This document shows positions 57,501-64,000 of a DNA stretch of 64,000 bases, one piece after another; position 1 is the stretch's first letter; each line of letters starts with the position of its first letter. The position numbers and the translations under genes are program-made. The DNA lies in assembly GCA_947396885.1 (NCBI GenBank), contig OX377202.1, positions 85,912,408 to 85,976,407 on the forward strand, given 5' to 3'. Below the pieces are notes generated by a model. The model saw only the letters and a program-made list of their open reading frames with translations, was not told the DNA's origin and ran no database searches. This DNA is from Heligmosomoides polygyrus polygyrus. Its lineage: Eukaryota; Nematoda; Chromadorea; Rhabditida; Heligmosomidae.

Positions 57501-60500
57501 GATAAAGTGGAACTGTTTGCTCAGGTTTTTGGAGGTTCCTTCACTGACTGTTCTTCTCTTGGGTCTCCTCGGCAATCCATAACTGAGTCTGATTTTCCCT
57601 TGATACAGGATTCTGTGTGGTTCCATAGAGGAGAAATCCTAGAGATCATTCTTAAAGGGCTCAAGTCCAGCTCTATCACCCCGGATGGCATTCCACTACT
57701 GTTTATTCAAAAAGTTGCCCACATCATTGCAGGACCATTGGAGCATATCTTCAACTTAAGTCTCATGAGGGGAGAGGTTCCGAGCAGGTGGAGGCACTCT
57801 TTTGTAACACCAATCCCAAAAAACCTCCTCACACATTGCCTTCCAACTTCAGGCCAGTTAGCATCACTTCTTTGTTTGCTCGACTTTTCGAAAAAATTTT
57901 AAGGAAGAGAATTGTTGCTCATCTCGAGGCCAACTCTGTTATTTCATCCAACCAACATGGCTTTCAAAAAGGTAAATCGACTGTTACTGCTATGCTCATG
58001 AATTTAAATAAGTGGACTTCTGCTCTGGATGACGGTAAAAATGTCGACGTCATCTATTTTGAGTTTTCCAACGCTTTTGACAGGGTTCCGCATTCCAAAC
58101 TAGTTCAAAAACTTGTTATTGTTGGGGTTCATCCTCGGATAATTGCTTGGATCGCTGCTTTCCTTGAAGGTCGAACGTTCTCAGTACGTATCAATGAATC
58201 ATTCTCCGATCCTAGACCTGTAACCAGTGGCATACCCCAAGGCGGAGTGCTATCTCCGGTCTTGTTCAATATTTACACACATGAGCTTCCCCATTTGCTT
58301 AGTAGGAATGGGGTTGAATTCAGCGCATTCGCAGATGATATCAAAATTTTCCGCGTGATAGATTCCGTCAATGATTCACAAAGCCTGCAAAACTCAATTG
58401 ATGCGCTACATTCATGGACAGTGGATTGGGATTTACCATTATCTAAAGAAAAAACGAAAGTGCTTCATCTAGGAGGCAACAACCCTAATTATCCTTATTA
58501 TGTGGACGGGTCTTTAATTACTAGTGTAGATGAAGTCACCTAGTCATCTAGGTTTTGTGGTTACCAAGAGTCTCAGCTTTGACAAGCACTGCGAGTTGAT
58601 TGCGAACAAAGCTACAGCGATGGTGTTCAAATTATTCAGGGCCTTGTCAACGTCAAACTCTGCTGTCCTACTTTGGGCTTATAAGACTTATGTAAGACCA
58701 CTCTTAGAATATGGCACACCGGTGTTCTCTCCATTCAAACGTAGGGTCATTGAAATGCTGGAGAGAGTTCAAAACTGTTTTACCAGGAAACTGATGATCA
58801 GAGCCCTTGGTTTTGTTTATGATAAGATACCCTCCAGCATTGAAAGAAATCAAAATCTAAGTCTCCATAAATTGTCGACTTGGAGAAAAGCCAACGATCT
58901 CTTGCTACTCCACAAAATTCTTTTTGGTAAATGTGGTATTAAACCGGAGGATCTCTTTTTTGTGAGGGCTTCTTCCACCAGAGGAGGAGCCAGGAAATTC
59001 CAGGCTAGGGTCCCAAAACTCAATTGCCGGCGCTTCTTTTTTGTCAATAGAACCCTACCAATCTTTGAGAAACTATCCAGAAATGGGATCACCGCGCTGG
59101 GTTTCAATGCGTTCAAAAGACGCGTGCTTGAAAGTTTCAGTCCGTGATGTCGTACGCTGTTCTCCCTGAAGTCTGTTTGTTTATTTTTACTCATTTTCTT
59201 ATTTTTCACTATTTTACTATCTGGAAGTGTGTTGTTATGATAACGCTTTTTGTTTTTGTTCTCAGGTTCTCTTCACATAAGTAATTACTTATGTAATAAA
59301 TATATATATTGCAGGACACGTCTAGTATAAGTTGTGTATGCCTTGAGCAGGACCTTGGGATTTTTGGCGGCGAAAGCAACGAAAGTTCTTGTATAGCGGC
59401 GCGTAGGACTTGTTCACAATGTTATTACACCTATCAAACTCATGCCTATTCTTCTTCTTCTTCTTCTTCTTCTTCAGCGTTTGTCCCGCTTCGTAGCGGG
59501 GTCCGCTATTCTGGTGTCATGACGCCACCTTTCCCGATCCAGCGCTAGATCAGGGTGGACACCAGCTACTTTCAAGTCCAGGTGTAACGTAACAGCCCAT
59601 CGCTGCTTCTGCTGGTCCCAGGTACTTAAAAACCGAGGTGCGTGCAAGTTCAGTACCCTTAATCTTAATGGAGCCGGACTCGTTTACGTCAGTCGTTAGG
59701 AACTCGGTCTTCATGACGTTCAATTTGAGTCCGAACCTCGCCAGACGGTCGCACCAAGCTTGCACCTGCCGCTCGAGATCGTCTTTCTCTTCGCAAGCGA
59801 GCATCACGTCATCAGCATAAAGCACCGTCCAGGCGACGGGCTTCTGAAGACCTCGTGTGATGGCATCCATGACGACAACAAAGAGGAGTGGGGAAAGCGC
59901 AGAACCCTGGTGTACCCCGACAGAGTTGGGAACTCCAGGTTCCAGCTGAACTCGACTCTATGGACAAGAGTAGAGAATTCGCAGCCACTCTACGAGCTCT
60001 TCATGAACTCCATGATGTCGCGAGGCGTACCATATCATTTCACGCGGTAGCGGTCAAAGGCCTTCTCGAAGTCGAGAAAGGCGATAGGCACTGGCCTCTA
60101 TTTCTGGCGATGCTTCTCTATCATGAGGCGGGCGGCGTGAATGGCATCAACGGTGCCACAACCAGCCACGAAGCCGCACTGATTGCTGGAAAGCTGGACG
60201 ATGTCCCGAATACGTCCATCGACAATTCGCTCAAAGATTTTCATGCTGTGCGAAAGCAAGCGAATCGGACGGTAATTGGAGCAGTCTGCAGGACTGCCCT
60301 TCTTCTTCCAAATCGGAATCGTCGTGCTTTGGCGCCAACACTCAGGCACCTTCTTCTCCGCCACAACCTTGTTAAAGAACTTCGCCAACCACTCAGCAGG
60401 GTTCCAGTACTTGGACTTCCATAAAAGAGCTGCCACCTCATCGGGCGCAGTCGCTTTGCCAGGCCTCATCTTCTTCAAAGCCGCTTCAATCTCCTCCACG

Positions 60501-63388
60501 GTGATCTTCTGAACGGGACCGTGGACAGAAGCCACAGAAGGGATGGCCGGGTGAGGAAATTCCATAGTGGAAATTTCCTCAAAGTAATCGCGCCATCGCT
60601 TCAATGCCTTCTTGCGGTCCGTAAGAAGATGGCCGTTCTCATCATTGATGCCGAAGAACTTCTCGATGTCCTCGGTCTGGCGATGGCGATTATTTGCGAG
60701 TCGGTACACATACCGCTCACCATCGCGCGACTCGAGCTTCTCGTTGACATCTCCATAATGAGTGGCTTTTGCAACAGCCACGGCCTTCTTTGCAGCTTTC
60801 CTCGCTTCTTGGTACTTCCGCCAGTTATCGGCTGTCTTGTCGCTGAGAAACACGTGATAAAGCGACTTCTTCTCTCGCACTTTTGCTTTCACGTCATCTG
60901 TCCACAGCCACGCCTGCTTTTCGACCTTCCGTCGTCCAGGCACCGTGATGCCGAACTCCGACTGTGCAGCTTCAGATTCTTGGTGCACCGCATCGCTCGA
61001 CCTGCTCCAGCCTCGGAGGGGCAATCTTCAGAGTGCAGATCAGCGGTTGGTGCTGTGGGGCGACCGTTTCATACGGCACGATCTTAGCGTCTGTGACAAG
61101 ACTCCGGTCGCGATCTCTCACAAGGACATAGTCTATCTGAGTCTTGGTGCTCCCACTGTAGCACGAGATAAGGTGCGAGTCGCGTTTTCGGAAAACGGTG
61201 TTCACTATGGTGAGGTTATGCGATTCCGCGTAATCAAGAATGCGCTCACCATCGGCGTTACGAGACCCGTATCCGAAACCACCATGAAAGCTGTACCCGT
61301 ACCTCTGCTGTCTTCCCATCAAGCAGGTTCCAAAACTCATCCTTGGCTTGATCGGAGCGGCCAGTCTGCGGAGCATACGAAGAGAAAAAGTGATAGAGTC
61401 GCTTTCTAGCGGCGACAACGATCTTCATCAATCAATCGTCAAAGCGTTCGACGCATACAATCGAGTCACGAAATCGTTCGGAGACGATTATTCCGACACC
61501 ATTGTTGGTCCTGGGACTTCCACATAAAACGGCCTTGAAGCCACATCCTATGTTCCTTGACTTGCGGCAGGACCACCTCGTCTCCTGCACCGCGCAGAGA
61601 TCAACTCTTCTACGTTCCAGTGCTTCAACAAACTTGCACGAGCGACCCGTCAACGTACCCACATTCAGCGTTGCAACCCGGGTTCTTCTTACTTTACGGG
61701 ACTTTCGGACTAGCTCAGTTGCCGCCGTCCTCGCATCAGGGACCCTCGCATACTTCTCACACACGATGGGCTCTGCGAGCGGCTCCCGTGGACGTCACTA
61801 TCTCCAAATACTTGAACTATGATACACCATGCGATGTGACATGGGTGTTCGTAGGCCGGCCTGTCACAAGGGCCTGTCGCCTGTTGTCGAATGTCCGTGT
61901 CCGGCTAGAGCGGGCAGTTTCCAGTAGCACCACGTGGAGGAACGAACATCGCCACCAAAAAAAAAAACTCAAGCCTATTACACCTATCAAACTCAAGCTT
62001 TCTATTGTGTGCGAGTCCCAAATAAGTTATCTCAGTAGCAACCGATAGTTCATGTCCATCGAAGTAGTATGGTAACCAGTATATTATTGCAGAAGCGCCG
62101 CTCGTGACTATGAACGAGGCAACATAATGGTAAGTCTGATCACAAACGCAGTCAGCATTCTGCTTGCCTTCAATCTCCGTTTGGGACCGGAATTGCGCTC
62201 CGGCCGTGTTGTAACGGGAGTGACTTTGAACGCAGAGTTCCCCCTAAAACCGCGCTATATCCGTGTTGTGTTATAGTAGTGTTATATCCGACGCGTCTCA
62301 AGCAGAGTTGATTTGTACCGTTGTCGTAAGGTAAGCTCGATGAGACCAGAGAAATTCTACGTTATATCGATTGTCGCGTCTTATCCGGAGCCGTTATAAC
62401 GAGAGAGAACTGTAGTTACTAATTCCCTAACTGTTGCATAGCATAGTCTAAGAGCTATATCTGTCATACCTTATCCATTGGCTGCTCTTTTGTGATAGCT
62501 TCTCAACGAGGGGTAGCTTGACATCCCTGGTCTCTTCGATTTCACTTTTCAGTTGAGCGACAAGATTCTATAAAACAAAGTAGATTGATGTACAGGAAGC
62601 AGGAGTTGGTTGGGAGCTTCAGTCAGATTCAAGGCTTTTCTTTTTCGACATCCGTTATATGCATGTAATATGTGCAGTAAGTATGTAAAGAATATAAAGA
62701 TATTTATTCAAAATTCAAAAACAAAAAGCGAGCTACCAGACCGAAAAAAACCTATCCGCAGAGGTGATGCGTGTGCCTTCAATTTATTTTAACAGTATTG
62801 AGTTGCAAAATCGGAAGAATTAGTGAAGTCTATGGATAAACATAATCCAACATAATAGTCAATGTATCGATTAATATTAGTTGTTAATATAAATAAATGT
62901 ATTTAAAAAAAGAAAAAAACGACACTAATTGTCAAGCAACCCAGAAATAAAAGATGGCTAGTGGTCCCCCTCATACTTACAGCACGCTCGTTACTATCCG
63001 CCTAGATCCAAGTCTGCTATTCACTCAGTGCTTTATTACTACTCCTACAAACGTGGTAGGATCACCTTTTATCCGCTTTCTATGACGAAAATAGGTAACC
63101 GACTTGTAGCACATTTCCAGCACCACTGACGTCCATTACGACATCCAGCAGAAGCTGTTGATATCTTCCATCTGAGGTGATGATCTGTGAAGAGGTCGTT
63201 TAACGAGACAGCTGAAGCGAGGCAAAACCCACATCGAACAGCGTTGGTAACGAGAAGTAGCCGTCTTTCTGAAAGCTGAGGATTGTCGGCGAGAGCAGTC
63301 GATGTCTATGAAATTTCTTTCCCTTCTCTGGAAACAAGGAGAATAGCCGCGGCGACATCACCGACATCTTCTCGGTGGACGTGTTTGC
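42585..63388 (-). CDS. MLT-10-like (Moulting_cycle/DUF644) gene, split by a 13-kb transposon-filled intron
   Basis: Nine minus-strand exons join in phase: 63388-63229, 63171-63100, 49645-49532, 49375-49238, 49177-48840, 47183-47037, 46177-46096, 43161-43055 and 42863-42585 (stop). They total 1437 bp, 478 codons plus stop. The N-terminal part shows [24 protein letters not shown] and [13 protein letters not shown]; the middle has [19 protein letters not shown]; the C-terminal half is a chain of LSP repeats such as [44 protein letters not shown] and ILSPHILGG, followed by a hydrophilic tail. This is the architecture of nematode MLT-10 proteins: a DUF644 region plus proline-containing LSP repeats, hypodermal and needed for moulting. 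The first exons lie upstream of 63388 or outside the window. Joining 63100 to 49645 is the least certain step. Confidence 0.78.
43524..43551. repeat. (AAAT)n microsatellite
   Basis: About seven aaat/aata units lie in the intron between the eighth and seventh listed exons of the MLT-10-like gene (43162-46095). Confidence 0.8.
44244..44452. repeat. Foldback repeat made of 21-bp units
   Basis: Five direct 21-bp units of the type gttgaatttgatttcgaaaac occupy 44341-44445. The left arm (44244-44312) is an inverted copy of the last three, so the ends (tataccattttcagttc and inverse) pair over about 68 bp. Each unit contains TTCGAA or a close variant. Read on the plus strand the units give [14 protein letters not shown] heptapeptides, but no gene signals surround them. 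It lies in an intron of the MLT-10-like gene. Confidence 0.75.
44951..45085. repeat. Two-copy ~68-bp tandem duplication
   Basis: The block caccatgttagatcctgg ttataacatgtca, then gcggtcagcac, then gcatgc occurs at about 44957-45018 and again at 45027-45085. The first 30 bases are identical; the second part has diverged. The block also contains imperfect inverted acatgt/atgtta ends. Confidence 0.7.
47300..47370 (-). repeat. tRNA-like SINE fragment
   Basis: On the minus strand gtggttatcatcgctgtcaa near 47370 and gggcgttcgagcctcgcc near 47325-47308 resemble A and B boxes. There is no complete cloverleaf. It lies just outside the 47183 exon, in an intron. Confidence 0.35.
48311..48396 (+). repeat. 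tRNA-derived SINE head
   Basis: A-box-like ttggcgtagtggtagcgg and B-box-like atggttcggtcccg lie about 45 bp apart. They are opposite in strand to the host gene and lie within its intron 47184-48839. Confidence 0.45.
50283..53710 (-). mobile_element. RTE copy C, full length, nested in a SINE
   Basis: This 3428-bp copy has an 11-bp duplication gtggaggctat (50272-50282 and 53711-53721). It shares the 5' end ccacggatctccc and 3' end caggtgatacaggtg with copies A and B. It lies in the large intron of the MLT-10-like gene, in the same orientation as the gene. Confidence 0.95.
50291..53554 (-). pseudogene. RTE copy C polyprotein with two nonsense changes
   Basis: The frame is the same as in copy A except for a TCG to TAG change at about 52672 (endonuclease, after the PRR residues) and a TGG to TAG change at about 50978 (after FIKNG, behind FADD). 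Open pieces are 53554-52673, 52642-50978 and 50920-50291. Upstream of the copy A ATG the frame stays open to 53554, adding about 115 possible N-terminal codons. Confidence 0.9.
54048..54128 (-). repeat. tRNA-like sequence
   Basis: On the minus strand a near-complete tRNA shape can be drawn: gcgc acceptor ends, an A box tggtatagcgggc, a CTGA/TCAG anticodon stem and a B box ggctcgagtcccc. The base before the putative CCC anticodon is A where tRNAs have U33, and the acceptor stem is short. It is more likely a SINE head or pseudo-tRNA than a gene. Confidence 0.4.
54174..54321. mobile_element. 148-bp near-perfect palindrome (MITE)
   Basis: Arms 54175-54237 and 54258-54319 are inverse copies with about five mismatches; both start ggattcataaacgacttacagca. 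The loop is about 20 bp. Size and structure fit a palindromic MITE in the large intron of the MLT-10-like gene. No target duplication is obvious. Confidence 0.7.
54600..55040 (-). mobile_element. Possible 3' fragment of a CR1-like element
   Basis: On the minus strand a short open frame (55039-54734) with RNSDWL and [10 protein letters not shown] precedes an AT-rich end with acatgtaataaatatcattatcattatc. The tgtaataaatat motif also ends the CR1 element at 55290-59315. The assignment rests on this tail and a vague C-terminal likeness. Confidence 0.3.
55504..56331 (+). CDS. CR1 ORF1 protein, intact frame
   Basis: The 275-residue frame starts [19 protein letters not shown]. Residues about 60-105 are a coiled coil with Leu/Glu/Gln heptads ([20 protein letters not shown]). 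From about 125 to 225 there is a compact region with [27 protein letters not shown] and [12 protein letters not shown], resembling the RNA-binding-like ORF1 region of CR1-type elements. The C-terminus is Ser/Gln-rich. It would bind element RNA. ORF2 begins in another frame and overlaps the stop codon. Confidence 0.75.
   Translation: METPVAPISLQMRRGKRPKLSTATPPDMPDFDSAVDLLRKDSNLPSHLRVVIGHLLEIQDQFSTVVAQNQELVEENRALQQRRDELLKENASLQSEIDKLRSEFVSKDNLSPQSNVVSFSPVSYEEVERKRSVVISCIPESFAPIYSSRVIHDIAHLRQLFDYLQIDCQLFCLYRMGRISGRPRLLKVVLPSSFYANLIIRRAPRLKNFPIRGIYVRPSLSKSERERLKSERSATTKSPPIVRNASSQLVVSHQSLVPSSQATPVPISSSQQGNV
56332..59147 (+). pseudogene. CR1 ORF2 endonuclease-reverse transcriptase, broken
   Basis: The endonuclease is readable from about 56361: [40 protein letters not shown] and [10 protein letters not shown]. 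The reverse transcriptase follows: [18 protein letters not shown] (about 57845-57900), [26 protein letters not shown] and [10 protein letters not shown]. Frameshifts fall in the A-run near 57815-57825 and near 58536. Motif A reads YFEFSNAFD where the family has a catalytic Asp in the D-F-S-K-A-F-D motif, so that Asp is Glu here. The C-terminal part (58530-59147) ends in the usual FNAFKRR-like segment. Confidence 0.85.
59451..61956 (-). mobile_element. RTE copy of the 28S-inserted family, internally deleted
   Basis: On the minus strand the 5' end (ggtggcgatgttcgttcctcc from 61956) matches the element at 8563, and the 3' end is an AAG microsatellite (59451-59475). Probable duplications aaactcatgcctatt (59436-59450) and aaactcaagcctatt (61965-61979) differ at one base. 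About 500 bp are missing between FKYLG (near 59625) and the [15 protein letters not shown] end. The A-run 61957-61964 next to the 5' end is unusual. Confidence 0.88.
59550..61764 (-). pseudogene. RTE polyprotein remains
   Basis: Pieces in order are the endonuclease start with [12 protein letters not shown] and AVQETRWSC (61764-61432), the endonuclease end with [12 protein letters not shown] and HQPLICTL (61418-60972), RT fingers with [18 protein letters not shown] and [14 protein letters not shown] (61024-60098), and palm with [11 protein letters not shown] (59870-59640). Frameshifts and deletions separate them. The intact fingers part shows what the 28S copy lost near 10495-10530. Confidence 0.8.
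61980..63099. other. Intron remainder of the MLT-10-like gene
   Basis: No transposon domain or confident exon is seen. Tracts with tgttgtaacggga, tgttatagtagtgttatatc and gccgttataacgagag (62205-62410) resemble gcgttataacgg near 32232 and 49992, a possible small dispersed repeat. The sequence is otherwise AT-rich. Confidence 0.4.
63100..63388 (-). CDS. 5' exons of the MLT-10-like gene
   Basis: Exon 63388-63229 follows a cttgtctttcag acceptor, starts in phase 0 and ends before gttttg. Exon 63171-63100 follows catcacctcag and ends before gttacc. The 57-bp intron between them is typical of nematodes. The peptide runs [18 protein letters not shown], then [20 protein letters not shown], then [16 protein letters not shown], which is the conserved N-terminal half of the MLT-10 family. 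The donors are weak by consensus (gttttg, gttacc), so exact ends may shift, but phase works out. Confidence 0.75.
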
Positions 63389-64000
63389 CTGAAAGACAAG
63401 TGGTTCTCGTCATGTGGTGATGGAACTGCGAGCCTTTTCGGTTCATCCGAAGCACAGACTTTGTCGAGGTAAGCAAAACAGGAAAAGGGTATAACAAAAT
63501 AAAAAATAATGGATAAAATAAAGTGGACAGGAATCACAGAAAATGTCCATAGTGAACAAAAAGATAATTAGCTGCATTAAGCACATGTAACTGAAGTTTA
63601 ATGGGAAACATAGGGTTTCAGTTACAGGTGCTCAACTTTTGTCAAATCATTTAACCATAATTGCAGAAGGCTCGTTTTCTTAGACAGGCTACATCCAATT
63701 GATAAGTAGTCTTATAGTGAGGTGTATGCCGAGCAGCAATTTGTTATCATTTTATGCAAAGAAAGAGCTATGACGTTAGCTTTAGGGATTCCAGTCACAG
63801 GTGATGTCCGTCTTCGTAGGCGGAGGAGTCGTTGGATGCACCTCCCTCAGAAAGGGGCGGGGCGAGGGGCGCGCCGAGGACAAGATGTCCGGGTCTCTGT
63901 CTTCACATGGAGGCATCGCATTTCTAATCACTTCCCTTGGCCTTGCATCTCTATCCTGTACTGATTTCGTTCTTGAGAGAAGAGTCAGAACATTGTTCAC
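63389..64000. other. Region upstream of the recognised MLT-10-like exons
   Basis: Further 5' exons of the MLT-10-like gene should lie here or beyond the window. A minus-strand open stretch (64000-63782) is Arg/Pro-rich and GC-rich but lacks family motifs, so I do not assign it. A small gtaactgaa/ttcagttac inverted repeat lies at 63590-63627. Confidence 0.3.

Larger units (their letters stand above)
55290..59315 (+). mobile_element. CR1-clade non-LTR retrotransposon
   Basis: Two frames, ORF1 (55504-56331) and ORF2 (about 56332-59147), are followed by a 3' end with the palindrome cataagtaattacttatg (59276-59292) and taataaatatatatatt. The 5' boundary is uncertain (about 55100-55300). ORF2 shows endonuclease then reverse transcriptase, as in CR1. 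Two frameshifts and a catalytic substitution inactivate it. It lies in the large intron of the MLT-10-like gene, opposite to it. Confidence 0.88.

Noticed and set aside
1..64000. CRISPR array, prokaryotic operons, ribosome-binding sites
   Set aside because: Introns, LTR and non-LTR retrotransposons and nematode rDNA make this eukaryotic; no spaced direct-repeat array is seen.

Overview
The window looks like a repeat-rich stretch of a nematode nuclear genome, most probably a strongylid (hookworm-like, clade V). Four things point there. There is a strongylid-type ITS1-5.8S-ITS2-28S segment. There are short exons bounded by TTTCAG-type acceptors. There is a split gene of the nematode-specific MLT-10 (Moulting_cycle/DUF644) family. 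The mobile elements are those typical of nematodes (RTE, CR1, Gypsy, mariner, hAT, tRNA-headed SINEs). I cannot fix the species from sequence alone.

Layout. 0-4.3 kb: an inverted-repeat element, then the 3' exons of a plus-strand gene for a basic protein of unknown function (exons at 1136-1252, 1397-1666, 3771-4112, 4189-4248), with two GC-rich MITEs and SINE-like DNA in its large intron. 4.4-6.7 kb: an RTE relic and a dead mariner. 6.9-16.6 kb: a broken rDNA block. ITS1, 5.8S, ITS2 and about 2.4 kb of 28S are interrupted by an RTE in the 28S D2 region. The 28S then fuses directly to the last ~185 bp of an 18S gene plus ITS1, and that ITS1 is split by a 2.75 kb non-autonomous hAT element. 16.8-29.0 kb: a Gypsy-type LTR retrotransposon with both LTRs and a 4-bp target duplication; two 3.4 kb RTE copies are nested in its reverse-transcriptase region in divergent orientation, and one of them keeps a full 971-codon frame. 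29-42.5 kb: degenerate repeats, a Tc-like transposase fragment, a paralogue of the first gene (exons 34095-34472 and 34539-34598), a SINE with target duplications, an inverted repeat of SINE-like arms, and an old RTE copy split by a mariner that is itself split.

42.6-63.4 kb: a minus-strand MLT-10-like gene. Nine exons can be chained in phase (63388-63229, 63171-63100, 49645-49532, 49375-49238, 49177-48840, 47183-47037, 46177-46096, 43161-43055, 42863-42585). One intron of about 13.5 kb has collected a SINE (itself hit by a third RTE copy), a palindromic MITE, a CR1 element and another RTE.

Functionally the window is mostly transposons in several generations of nesting. The host content I can support is the MLT-10-like cuticle/moulting gene, the two-member family of basic proteins, and non-functional rDNA. 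Most open frames outside these are antisense or out-of-frame shadows.
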